From: Beaufortia kweichowensis | Lineage: Eukaryota > Chordata > Actinopteri > Cypriniformes > Gastromyzontidae | Direction: 5' to 3' | NCBI GenBank assembly: GCA_019155185.1 | Contig: CM032809.1 | Location: 7,584,621-7,648,620, forward strand | Length of the DNA: 64,000 nucleotides | Shown: positions 28,780 to 41,082 of the stretch, piece after piece | How positions within the stretch are numbered: position 1 is the stretch's first letter | Layout: each line of letters starts with the position of its first letter | Translations under genes and position numbers: made by a program | Notes under the pieces: generated by a model | Told to the model about the DNA's origin: nothing | Seen by the model: only the letters and a program-made list of their open reading frames with translations | Database searches by the model: none

Positions 28780-29877
28780 CTGAAATGAAAGAAAAGAGAG
28801 AAAGAAAACAGATGATTTAAACTCATGAGTCAATTTATGGTTCATTAAATCTACATTCAAGCCATACATTTCAAAACATGTTCGAGTTTATCGGGCAAAG
28901 AACGTTACACAAAAATGTGAAACAGAGCTGAAGTTTCATTCATTGAATCGGCATCATTTAATCAGCCATCACAGCTCAACATCCCGCTACATCAAAGACA
29001 TCTGTTAGGAACAACAGAGCTTCTTTTTCTCTTCAGAGAGAGGGAGGGATTGATTTAAAACCTCTTCGTGAACTCCTCATTGAACGCTTTTCAAAAATAT
29101 TCAAGAGCAGCTGGAAAAAAATGCTTAAAGAAACAGATCTGCCAAAGATAAAAAGTGCATTATTCACAAACCCACCTGTTGTTTTAAACCTATAATCCTT
29201 TACCTTTTAAAAAATGTCCTTACCTTACCCTGATTCACATCGAAAAGCTTATAATAATGATTTATAATTTAAGATGTCAGGTCTGATTTTGCGGGAAATG
29301 CCATATGACATTATACTTCAAACCACCAAATAGTACATATTTTTAAAGGAATAGTTCATCATAAAATAAATAAAAAAGCAGTCCGTAAGCGTTAACAGCC
29401 TTGACTCTAATACCAGCATTGAATGTCTTCAAGTATCCCATAGTTCCCTTGAGAATCTGTTTAGCCTCTCAGATCAATACAACTTTTTGTATCGAGACTG
29501 CTTACACAAAATGTTGTGAACACGTTCAAATTGCATTGTGCTGTAACGTAAAGCAGATGCCAAATCCACTTTTCAATCCTACAAATACTGAACAAGCGGA
29601 TTGTAATAGACAGATGTGCAGACCGCTGAGAATGCAAAGCACATATCGGACACGACCAACAGTACCAGGCACTGTAATGCACTGATAACAGACACTCTCT
29701 GTTTTCACACACGCATGTACATCCAGTATACATGTATATAGAGGACGAACGTACACGCCCTCTCTCACAGAAATACAGTCTCTCTCCTTGTCTCGCTCGC
29801 ACCCAACCCCCAGCACCTCAGGGTTTGAAATTCATGTGCGAAATAAAGAGAGAGAAAGAGAGCGAGAGAGAGAGAGC

Positions 29878-29949
<72 letters not shown>

Positions 29950-32900
29950 GGGGGGAGGGGAAATCGAGCAGGAAGAAACTGACACGTGAGGACAATAGAG
30001 GAAAAAGAAAACTATAAAAAGGAAGAGAGATATCTAATGAAAGGCGGGGTCTTGTCAGAGGTACGACTCACACTGCGCTGGGGAATTCTCTGCATCGGCC
30101 TGGACGCATTCCAACACACACACACGAAAACATGCGGACACATTTCAGAAAGCGTCAGATGTTAACCCTTACACCACAACCGTAATTTCATAATTACTAC
30201 TTGTACAGAGAAGCGTATGTTCAGACACACCACAAACCCCCTTTTCACAGTATATAACTCTCACACTGTCAGGACAAAACCTTCCCTACAGTGACATGAG
30301 AACTCATATACACAGATATACACAAAACCACGCTAGAAAAGGCACAGAAAACATATTCAAGGTCTATTTACACAAACAGAATACATAACGCACATTTACT
30401 TTGAACAAAGTATTATATTTATTATCAATCATCTCAAGCATAGATGTTCTTTGAACGTGTTTAAGATAGAAGATACGGCCAATTAAATAACAAAAATAGA
30501 CAACTTCTGCTCAATTTAATATACCGTGAAAAGGCAGACAAAGCAAGCCGATGTGGAAGTCACAGTTAGAAAATGTTTTATCTGGGTAAAATATTATACA
30601 CAATATACCAAATTAAGCAAAACCAAAACAAAATAAAATCTGTACAAAATACAGTTTGTCAGATCTAATTCATGTTTTATTTAAAATGATGTGCTAACAA
30701 GTATACTTTAATCTACGCATTTTACGCATCTATTTTAATGACAAAAGTTCAAATAAGTAACAAAAGGGACAAATATTGTTATCGTTTTCCTCAAATTTTC
30801 CTATTTTCTGTACTTTTTAATAAGAGTACCTTTCAGACCTTTCAAAAGCAATGTGTAAGGCAAAACAGAAATTTACATCATGAAGATTATTTTGAAAAAT
30901 ACCTAAATTTGGTGATCAGGCTACACATATTGAGGAAAAATGTAGTTTGTGTGTAAATAAGTGAGCACAGCAGTCTACTAATGTACAATGGATTAAAGCA
31001 GGAAATGTAAGATGTAAGTGTTCACAGCAAGAACATTTCAGCCTGTAAACTACAAGTGTATGAAAGCTGTAAATCATCCTTCATCTCTGATTGTAAAAGA
31101 GCTTGGTCTCAAAACAGCATGCGTTTCTGAAAACACAAAACTGATGAGAAAAACGAGAAGCTACTGACGAAACCAAACTGAAAGCAAACCAACTACTCCT
31201 CATTGGTTTCACCCTTAAATATGCATTTCTTTCTTATGTGTGAAGCCTTATTTAAAAAATATTCGCCTCTGTGTTAATTTGTCCATTTGCATTTAAAGAA
31301 GTTAATCTTTTGTTAATGCAGTACTGGCACTCGGGTTGTGAGCGATGGTAAGATTATATAACAAGAGAACATTTCGATGTACCCTGCCTTTATAGCAATC
31401 CTCTGTTTGCTATAGATGCATATTCAATGTTTTTCAAAAACGTCGCCCGATTGAATTAGCAGGAACAATAAACCTGATACTTTAAACTGGTAAACAGCCT
31501 CTTTAATTTTCAGCCCATGTTTTCCAAACGCATTGTTTTATGCTACTGACTGGAAATTGTATCATTCGGTTAATTGAGACATCTGGCTGAATCACACGCC
31601 GCTGTGAGTTTGTATTGAGTGTGTGTCTGAATAAAGAATTACGCACAGCCTCCCAACACAGCGCTGATGCTCTGGGATGCGGATGATACGTCAACACGAG
31701 ATGAAAAGAATAATTATGGCATCCTTGAGAAGATTAAAACGAGAGGTGATATGGAGCCACAACGTTCTCAAAACATCCAAATTTGTAGCCAATTATGCCC
31801 AGAATCTGCAAACATTTTTTTGCATTTGCTGTGCCAATTTTCTTTATTTAAATATATGGAAATGTGTCAAGCTAAAAGTAATTATTATTGGTAGCTGTAA
31901 TATCACAGTCGGCAAAATATTTAACAAACAACAAGTAAGGGGCGGGAGAATATTTAAAACTGACATGTTGGCATTTAATTGTGTGGAAATCTTTGGGCAA
32001 ACATCCACGGCAAATAACAATTTTACAGCGAATCTCTTTCGTATTGGCACCGAACCACATGACCATCTGCTTATAGTAACTAATTCAAAACTGACAGCTT
32101 GCCATCTTTTCTCTCAATACAGCCTATTCTATGCAATTATGTAAACTTTCTTTATACAGAAAGTGTTAAAATTGCTGAAAAGCAAAACACATCAGATTGT
32201 ATAAGCCAAAATAACACCGATGCACCTGTGCTTCCTTTCAAGCTTGGACAAGCAGACCTCAGCTGACACAGTTCCCCATAGCGTTTTGTTTTAATCTTTC
32301 TTGAGGAATTCATCTCACTGCATGCCAGCGGAGTGCTACCGAGTTTAAAACGTATCCCGTGGCTACGTGAGAATTGAGACATCAAAGTATCAGCCGGTTT
32401 CTGACACTGACACCAGGATCTTTTGATGGTTGCACTTCGTTTCGTGCAGAAATCAAACTGCATACATTTCTAAAGGAGTCATTCTGAGGAAGTTTCAAGA
32501 GATGAACAAAAAGAAAGATGCAAGATTTTAGAGAAATGGATAATAGATTTTTTTCACACAATCCAAACCTCCTGATATCAGTTTTTTATAATTTTATAAT
32601 TTTTGGATGGCTTGAAATCTTTATCACCATGATATGCATCTAAATTGCTAGAAGCATCTCTTAATTCATTCAATTAATTGTAGATTTCTTCTTTTATTTG
32701 CCTTTATTAAATACACAAGCCATTATTAAATCTTTTCACTGAATTTCTGAATAAAAAAAAATTAAAAAAAATACTGATAATTGCTGATTAAGTGATTTAA
32801 AATTGATTTTGTGAAGTGAAAATTTAAGTGATTGAATTGATTTGCCATTTATTTAACTCTTTTGTATAATCCTACAATTAATGTTTTATTATCAAATTGT

Positions 32901-33069
32901 TATAATAAATTCTTTAATACATTAGCAAATTTGACATACCTAACATTTGCAGTTCATTACTTGTTTCTAAACATACTTTGTTTCATTTTCTCAAATTCTT
33001 TCTTCTTGTGGTATTCTGCTATGGTCACTATCATCAGATAAACAGACGATGATGTACATCTGAAATATT
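28780..33069. other. Gene-free stretch
   Basis: No supportable gene. A good minus-strand donor (CGCAGT|gtgagtcg) lies at 30,071 next to the locally GC-richer sequence 30,050-30,110, possibly the end of a leader exon. A 155-codon ORF at 31,677-32,144 (+) has no domain or composition suggesting a protein. A partial 'aaggaatagttcatc' repeat end lies at 29,347. Confidence 0.45.
29846..29945. repeat. (GA)n microsatellite with minor interruptions
   Basis: About 100 bases of AG repeat, with a few C interruptions at the left end. Confidence 0.95.
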
Positions 33070-33212
33070 TACATTTACATACATGCATTTGGCAGATGCT
33101 TACATCCAAAACGACTTCAAGCTTTATAATTCATCAGTACACGCATTCCCTAAGAATCAAACCCATGACCTTGCCATTGCTAAAGAGCACTGTTTATCAG
33201 ACAAACTATGGG
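33070..33212 (-). mobile_element. tRNA-headed SINE fragment (minus orientation)
   Basis: The + strand reads catgcatttggcagatgctt and later aatcaaacccatgaccttgccattgctaaagagc. The latter is the reverse complement of a tRNA-like head with a B box (GGTTTGATTC). The 'atgcatttggcagacgctttt' body is a common cyprinid repeat. Confidence 0.6.
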
Positions 33213-33639
33213 ACTATGTTGAACATACACTTTGCTGGTGGACATTTGTTAGTGATATTTAAGTTCACAGTAAGCAGTGGGGCATTTCCCATGGTATCAG
33301 TCACTTTCAATCAGCATTCATCCATCTCTCTTAAAGCAAAAATCCAGCACAGTCCACCGACTGGGGATATCCTGAGGTGTATGCAATGCATTACAGTATG
33401 GTACAGTATGCGGTTGAATTTCATCCATTATGAATGAGAAATACATGAGATGGAGAGAAAGAGGGGGTGGGAAGCCAAAAATGGCTTTCCAGTCTAAAAA
33501 ACACATGATGGATGCAACTGTCAATGTCAGTATAAAAACATTAAACATACTGTATTAATACACATATCATCAATAGGTCAATAAAAATTTTATTCTGCAT
33601 TACCATCTTTAAAATAAACAATTACAATTGCAGTAGTTG

Positions 33640-33780
33640 TAAAGCAACTGATGGAGCATTGCGCTGGCAACACAAAGATTGTGGGTTTGAGTCCCAGAAA
33701 ATACATATACCAATAAAAATATATAAATATGTATCTTACAATGCACTGTAATCGCTTAGAAAGAAATGCATAAAAAATGC
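33640..33780 (+). mobile_element. tRNA-headed SINE fragment (plus orientation)
   Basis: It contains aagcaactgatggagcattg (A-box region), then gtgggtttgagtcccag (B box). It ends cttacaatgcactgtaatcgc...aaatgc, the reverse complement of the 'gcatttggcag...agtgcatt' body. It is the same family as the copy about 500 bases upstream but in the opposite orientation. Confidence 0.6.
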
Positions 33781-35220
33781 TTTCAAGCTGTCATTCAGTC
33801 TATCATTGGTCAAAAGACAAACCTATAATGATTGCTATTGGTTGAGCCATGATGTTCAAGGTTCGGTGAAGCATTTAAGTTCCTGAACACAGTTTAAAAA
33901 AACCCACTGAGCTCTAAAATAAACAAACATAAGTAAGACTGATGTACCTGACCTCGATACTGGATCAGGAGAAGGTCGACCCAACATACACACCGTTCTG
34001 TTACGGATAAACATTTCATGTATAAGTGTAAAACAAGGCTTTATGGTGTGAAAATCTTCGAAATATCTGAGAGCAGTGTTACATGGCCAATCCATAAAAT
34101 TATAGGGAACTCCTTTAAAATGTTTTAGCTGTGTGGAAACTTAATAATGATGTTTCTGTTAAGGCTGAATCAAAAAATGTTTTAATGACTATAGTTTCAT
34201 ATACTTCTTAAATAATAGACCACTTCTTCAGCCCCAATCCATAAGTTTCAAATATCCCACTGATCACAAGTTGAGCTCCAATAACAGTTACCACGGAAGC
34301 CTGGGTTATGTAACGTTACATAACAGACAGGCGCTATGAGTAATATTTCATAACACTAGGGACCTCGACACCCTGGCATAATCTCTCCTTTGCTCTTTTC
34401 TTTCTTCTGATGCTAAAATCAATGCCTTTATTTTCCGGAAAGCCTCCTTGACGGCCGTCGATGGCTCGATATCAAACGCGCGTGTCGATGAAAAGCAACC
34501 GCGAGCTCTCAGTCTAGCGCCAGACGCTTCCCTCATCTAAATTTCTATATCAAAGAGTCTCCGAGTTCCTCCGCCACCCTTTTCTCTCCTCTCGCCCAGT
34601 TTCTCTCCTGCAGTTCCTCTGGGTGCTAGCGGGGTCAGGCTGGGGTCACGGCACAGATGCACGGCACGCACAGACGGGCCATGGCAAGCGACCAATCACA
34701 GATAGGAGACTGCAAAACTACTGTCAAGATGCTTTCTCAATGATGATGGATTTTATATTTGCTGCAGATTAATGAATATCAAATAATTTGTATAAACTGT
34801 AACACATGACAGTGACAAACTATGTTTTATGGTTAATATTTACTCGTGGCTTTGCACTGAAAATAAATGCACACATAAATAGGTGAAAAATGCCCATGAC
34901 CTTCTCTTATATTATTGGATGAAAAACTACTGTAATTCAAGACTTTTACATTTAAATATTTTTTGCAAATGGATCTTTAATGCATATTCTTGTCCTTATA
35001 GTAAACAACTGCTGATGCTAAAAAAACTTTTTTTAACGTGTCCTCTAAAATACCTTTTCAATTAATAATAATGGATAATGTTATCGTCAAATAGTAGGGG
35101 TGAAATATTTTATAGCTTCAATTTTTAATAATGAAACTAAAATGAGCAAAAACATTAACAATTTTTAATATACTATATATTTTAGAGTTATAGAACTGAC
35201 AACATTCAAGATTTATGTAC

Positions 35221-35465
35221 ATTAATAAAAACTAAATAGACCTGTCACTGAAAAATAAAAATGAATTTTAACGTAAAGTTAAAATTAATACAGGTATTAA
35301 AAAGCTAAACTTTAAGAAAGGATAACCTCTATATAAATTAATAATTTCCATGTAAATTAATAAAAACTAAACAGACCTGTCACTGAAAAATAAAAATTTT
35401 AATGTAAAGTTAAAATTAATACAGGAATTAAAAAGCTAAACTTTAAGAGAGGAGAACTTCTCTCA
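35221..35465. repeat. Two-copy tandem duplication, period about 135 bp
   Basis: The segment beginning attaataaaaactaaa and ending gctaaactttaagaaagga (35,221-35,332) is repeated almost exactly at 35,356-35,462. Only scattered substitutions and a small indel separate them, so the duplication is young. Confidence 0.9.
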
Positions 35466-36239
35466 GTAAAAGTATAAAATTACAAAACAAAATATTAAAA
35501 TATGTTTAATGTTCACGCGGGTCACATGTTGGCATCTTAACCAATAGGATTAAGCAGACATCAAATCATAAAAAAATATTGCCATTGCTCTACAATACAT
35601 ACTATACATATTTTATATTGTGATATATCATTACATCCCTATCAAAAATTTATTTAGCCATTGTTTTACAAATTAAAATCAAGTGCCACCCTACAACTTT
35701 CTTTTTAATTAATTATCCTATAATTTAGAAATAGCTCAGAGTAAAAATGGATTGCCTATGAAGTTACATTTGAATATTATTACAAACATAATACATGCAA
35801 ATAAAATAACTAAAATAAGTAGTTTTCAATACAAAATGTACTGCAAATGACAATGAAATTGCACACGCCAATGAAACACACACACTTATTTTCTTAACAA
35901 CCTGCTCACAGACAAACATCACACCTACCAGCTTCAGGTATGATTAAAACCACAGATGTATTAATACCTCCCTCAGTATGACAAAATATTGCATCCAGAA
36001 TGAGAGAGAAAAAGAGATTGAAGAGGATTTGGATTTCATGCATTTCATAACCAGCGTCTCTGACTGAATGCCGGAACGCACAGAGCAAAGCCCTGAATGA
36101 GATACACAGTCTGTACTCACTCACATATGCCATATCACCAGCTCAATCCCTCCAGATAAACACTTCATAAAACACACTTCAAAAACACATCATAGTTACT
36201 TTGCCCAACTCGAAGACTACAAGTCAACTATGGCACACA

Positions 36240-38060
36240 TACACGCTCCGGCCTGCGATTTGCAGCTATTGTCTCTGATTCCCCCGAGCTAGCAGACGAC
36301 CGGATGGATGGACAGTTGCAGGGGTTCCCGGATGTAGGGATGATGGACGGAGGAAATGGGGGGCATGCGTAGGGGCATACTGGGATTGGAACGCGAGAAG
36401 CAGGGCGACCCCCACAATCTCAAGCACAGTCTGCCCTCCTGCACGTTCAAACACGCATGGAGATCTACACGCACACCCACTTACACACACGTACGTCGAC
36501 ACACTAAACGCACATGCGTGCACACAATCGCATATAACGGAAACATCCAGCGTACAAACTGACATAATATTTGCTTAACGGTACCAGTATTAAACAAGAG
36601 ACATGACTAATAATCTGTTCCTGACATCTCTGACATGGCTGAATTTAATCTTTCGCCGATATGTAAATGCTGCATATAAGCCCTATAAAATATTAAACAT
36701 TCCAGAGGGAATTATGGGCATTAAAGACAACATTAATAAGGAGAAAAGGAATTTATAAAAATTGGAAAGCAAGGAGAGATACAGTAGATACAGAGTTATA
36801 GGTAAATAATTTTGTAATTTACACATTAATATTCTAAAAGATGAATTTAAAGAAAAATGTTTGTATAAATATAAGAGTAAAAGTTTAAAGATAATGTAAG
36901 AAAAAGTGAAAATAATATGGTGAAAAGCAACAGTTACAGAGGAGAAGAATGAGGTGTGTATAGGAAAAAATTAAAAAGACAGATAAAACAGAAACACAAG
37001 AATACCAGTCGAGTCTTCTCCTCCATTTCCCGCGATTTCGACGGTCTCATCTGTCGTTCCTCTCTCATTCCTCCGGGTCTCCTGTCCGCTATCCCAGCAG
37101 CAGTCACTTCTCTCTTCTCAGCGTTTCCTCCCAAACCACGTTTTCCTCTTCGCTTTTTTTCGAACCTATCCCATCAGCCCATTTCCTCCCGTTCATTCAG
37201 CGCTCCGGTCCGCTTTCCGCCCTCTTCGTGCCTTTGACACTTTGAATTGCTGAGATTTTGGGATGACCAGTCAACACAAATTCACAAAACAGCTACGAAA
37301 AGGTCAGCGGAAAGCGGATGGTACAAATAGGAAAGGGAGCAGTTTTTAGGGGCCTGGGTTGAGGCACGAGAAGGGGGGACCGTAGGAAGGCTGAGCGTGT
37401 TTCTCCGTCCGGCGGGGAGGCACGCGGCTGCCAGAGGAGAACGGAGGAGATCTGCGGCCGCGGGAGAGAGAGAGAAAGAGAGAGAGAGGCGGTGAAGGCG
37501 CATGTCTACGCCAGCGACCGCATGAGGAGATGGGAGGGGAAAGGGAACGACAGATAGAAAAAGACGGCTAGGGGGGTCACGGGAGGAGGAGTGAGCCGTA
37601 GAGGAGCGTTCATGGGAGGGGGCCGGAATACATTTTCTCGCCTCTGCCTTCGTCTCCTAGCGTTCGATTTTCTTTGCTCGTTTTGTTCAATCCCACCTTC
37701 TGAACTCCGGGGCGAATATCTCTACCGTGGTAAAAGGAACGTATATCCGCTCTGGATCTCTCAGCCTGCGTCTTGCTGTCTTCTAGGTCATTTTCTCCAC
37801 ATGCACTTGAACTTCAAATCCTGTCTGCCGGCCCCTCCCCCCGCGACCTCACTGACACTCTCTCCTTCACTCTTTCTTATAGAGGCTTGAAATTGTGCTC
37901 GCGGGCTGTAAGTGAGAGTGGGGGGGGGGGGCGGCGGCGAGGGGGACATAAAGGGAGACAGACATGGGGGAAGGGGAGGTTTACACGAACACACTCGATC
38001 TGTGCGGCGTGTGTGTGTGTGTCAGGCAGGGAGCGAAAAGAAGAGAGGAAATACAGCAGC
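36240..38060. promoter_or_regulatory. CpG-richer island, possible promoter region
   Basis: Compared with flanks this stretch is GC-rich, with CpGs such as gcggccgcgg near 37,455, a polyG/GGC run at 37,919-37,945 and multiple GA-rich runs. No ORF shows a recognisable protein. A promoter or CpG-island role is inferred from composition only. Confidence 0.3.
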
Positions 38061-38668
38061 GTGCACATACATGTGTCCACAGATTTCAGCTTTCAGTTTC
38101 TGATTCTTTTAAATCACATCAAACTACTTCATTGAGCAATATGATTATGTATGATTATATAACAGGGAGACAAAAATCCTTTAGTTAAACTCATACGGGT
38201 TCCCAACAATGTCAAGTCAAACATACCACAGAGGGAAAAATGATCAAAAAACACATTTCTACAACTAATAACACGGGATCATCCGGGTACTGCGAGTCAA
38301 CTTGACCTTGAAAATAATTTACTCCGATTTATGAAATCAGAAATATGGCTAAATAATAGATTAATACAAGACTGATCACCTGATCGCTCTGTCTGGGTTT
38401 ATTCTGCCATAACAACCAACTGGCTATACATTACCCCTTTAATTTTGCATATCAGGACTATTAATAAGTATTACAATTATAACCTGTTCCAATCCAACAG
38501 ACAGAACAAAAAGAGAAATCATACAAATATGCGATTTATATTATTCAAACAAATATGCGATTTATATTATGTATTCTGTATGTATTATATCATAATATTG
38601 CTGTTTTTATTATTTTTTTCTCATTTCGTTTTATCGTTTATGGCTGTATTGCTTGCTCTAAATGAATT

Positions 38669-38947
38669 ACATGTCTTTCACATGTGATCACATGTGGACA
38701 ACATGAACTTCTTATGTGCAAAAACACACTTAAAACGGTTTTTTTTGTGTGAATCCCATGTGATCGCATATGAAAAATGTGAGAATCACATGTTGATAAC
38801 ATGTCACCTAATAACATAACATTGATAACAAATAGCCACGTTTCACATGTGATCCAATGGGTTTTTACATGGGATTCACACAAAAGTGTCCCAAAACCAC
38901 ACGTTTCACATGTGATGGTTCACATTTCATGTGGCTTTCTGCAAGGG
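38669..38947. repeat. CACATG-rich interspersed repeat
   Basis: At least four perfect CACATGTG palindromes and several near copies (cccatgtgatc, atcacatgttg, ttacatgggattcacac) lie within 280 bases. The right end is gtggctttctgcaaggggc. Direct and inverted repetition suggests a teleost repeat element rather than a designed enhancer. Confidence 0.6.
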
Positions 38948-39164
38948 GCTGTGTAACTATGCAAAATTGTGAAAAGCATTCTTAGAAAAATTGTGTTAAA
39001 GAAAACAATGAACACAATTAGCTAGCAAAAGGAAAGAGATAATTAAGGGTTTTTATTCTTTATGTTAATAAGACTTTATGAAATCCACACTGAGCCCTAA
39101 TGTAAGTTGCCTAATATTTAAAGCCCTGAAGTCATCACAAATTTACAGCGATAACAATCTTTTC

Positions 39165-39250
39165 TTTACCACTATTGTGCCCCTGAACAAGACACTTAAC
39201 CTCAGGGCGTCCCAGAGGGATCATCCCTACAATTATTGCCCTCTAATTCA
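39165..39250. mobile_element. SINE-tail-like fragment
   Basis: It contains tgtgcccctgaacaagacacttaacc and then cagggcgtcccagagggatcatccctacaatta. This matches my memory of a common teleost interspersed repeat ('gtgcccttgagcaaggcacttaacccc...'). Fragment only. Confidence 0.5.
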
Positions 39251-39930
39251 CTGTGAATGAAAAGCAGCCACAAAGCGACACGTAACAGGTTCTGTTAATA
39301 TATCGCTGTTGTGTTGTATGTAATCCCACTAAAGACTTCATGATGGCTACCAAAGATTGTCACAGATTAACAGATGGGTGAGTTTAATTCTAGGTAACTC
39401 ATTTTCAGAAATTATACAATACACTGACATGCTGTGTGACACCTGCCAAGACTGTTTACATAGATTTGCTGCTAATAGAAGTCAAACTGTGTGACAGACT
39501 CCTCATTAAATCCGAAAATTCCTTGGCCACAAAAAGCCCCTGACGTAAGAACCTAAAACCCATGGGAACATTAAGAAAAGACAGACATATAAGTGAATTA
39601 TTTTAGTAACCCATGAATCAACCCAGTGCTAATAATGCTTCAAAAATGTCAAAACACTTTCTATCCTCCTGTCTGATTCTGCCGTGCATTTATCAATTCA
39701 TCTTCACTCTTAAAGTCCAAATAAAACAGTGACCCTGACAGTACTGTATATAAGATGTCACTTTACTATACTGAGAAATCCAACACAACACAAATCGTGT
39801 ATCATCGGACTAGAACAAAGATGGGATTTTGCCAGCTCTTTACAGATAAGGTCGGGCATCATCGGTTCTATTTCCTATCATGGCGGCACAGAAAGCGCTT
39901 CTGGTCCGGAGCAGGTGGAGGACGCAGGTT

Positions 39931-39948
39931 CACAGCGCCCCCTGCTGT
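39931..39948 (-). promoter_or_regulatory. CTCF-like motif D (best match)
   Basis: The minus strand reads AACAGCAGGGGGCGCTGTG around this position, an essentially consensus CAGCAGGGGGCGCTG core. It lies in a locally GC-rich patch with a catggcggc YY1-like site about 55 bases to the left. Confidence 0.5.
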
Positions 39949-40199
39949 TTGATAGTGGCCTTTACAATCAGCTGAAGTGATTTATATAAAAACTGTGTAT
40001 TTCACAGCAGTGGGACGTAAACCTGTGTCACCTACAGTATATAAGTACTAAGAATCTTAAAAAATAATGCTACTGCTAATGTGCTACTTTAAAACAATTT
40101 CGGAATAGAAAAATCTTCAAATGTGTCCTCAGACTATTTGTATATTTATTTAAACCACAAAAAAAAAGAAGTAATAAACTAGTAGTGAAACGAAGAAAA

Positions 40200-40520
40200 G
40201 TTCATCAAACCTTGTTGCTTTCCTAGCTAGCGTGCATTTCCTTCAGGCGGATTCCGGTCGAGTTGATTTTAGCAAGTTTCCCGGTTATTTTAGTCCGATT
40301 GTCACAGTTTGTGCAGCACATCTGCTTGCTTATTTCTTTGTGGTGCTGTCACTGTAATGCAAGCTATGGAAAAAATACTTTATTGAAGATACTTAAAAGA
40401 CTTGACAGCAAACCAGTTCAGTGAGGCGAAACGCGCCATCTCATTTCATATGCAAAGAGGGCGGAGTCTTAAAGGCACAGCAGCAGCCAAAAATAAGCGC
40501 GTCATTCTAATGATAAAATG
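40200..40520. promoter_or_regulatory. CpG-richer promoter-like patch
   Basis: It contains ggcggattccggtcgag, gaggcgaaacgcgccatctc and the octamer/GC-box-like tatgcaaagagggcggagtc. It is flanked by AT-rich DNA. It could be the most distal promoter for minus-strand transcripts in 15-40 kb. No exon is defined. Confidence 0.3.
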
Positions 40521-40966
40521 TAGGTGGGCAATTTCAGCATTATGGATGTGACATTTTTAGTACAAACTTGTATTTATTACCAATATATTAAACAATTTGT
40601 TTATATTTTTCTAAGCAGACAACAAAAAATATGCACAAGTTCTCTAAATTAAAATGCACTAATACAGAAGAAGAAGAACATAATACATAATAAAAGGAGA
40701 AGAGAATTTTCATGTGCCTATTTATGAGGAATATGGACTGTTGTGGATTTAAACAGCACTTTGCCTAAAAAATCATGCTTTAAACATAAAAAATACTTTA
40801 CAAACTTTGAGAGAGACCTCACATAGAGAATTTAAAACACTAAATATTGACACCTCAGCTATCACTATGATGAAAATCTTTAGTAAAAATGTTTGTGCTT
40901 TATAAATGGTTAATTTAAAAACTTTTTTTTACACAGGAAACAAATGAATCAATTCACAATCCGTTT

Positions 40967-41082
40967 TTTATTGAAATGCATTTTTATTTTTGAAAAGCAC
41001 ATCTGCTTCAGGTTTTCTTGGAAATCAGGATTTCTTAACACAGTGTGAAAATTCTTAAAACTCTTTCTTGCCTTGAGCAGAA
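40967..41082 (-). terminator. PolyA signal of secreted-protein gene 1
   Basis: AATAAA on the minus strand at 40,967-40,972, about 110 bases after the stop codon of the upstream gene. A second A/T-rich near match lies just beyond. Confidence 0.6.

Larger units (their letters stand above)
33213..38668. other. Gene-free stretch with CpG-richer islands
   Basis: No coding region supported. Locally GC/CpG-rich islands lie at about 34,340-34,690 and 36,240-38,060. They may be promoters or first exons of the inferred minus-strand transcript(s), but I see no complete exon. Between them the sequence is very AT-rich and includes a recent tandem duplication (35,221-35,465). Confidence 0.45.

Noticed and set aside
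31677..32144. 155-codon ORF on the + strand
   Set aside because: No domain, signal or family resemblance. It lies in AT-rich gene-free DNA and its composition is like random translation.
33640..33700. Functional tRNA gene
   Set aside because: The A and B boxes are diverged and the sequence continues into the SINE body. No cloverleaf with a paired acceptor stem is formed.
34348..34536. 62-codon minus-strand ORF in a CpG-rich patch
   Set aside because: It has a charged, protein-like look but no donor site, no homology I recognise and no partner exons. I treat it as leader or promoter sequence.
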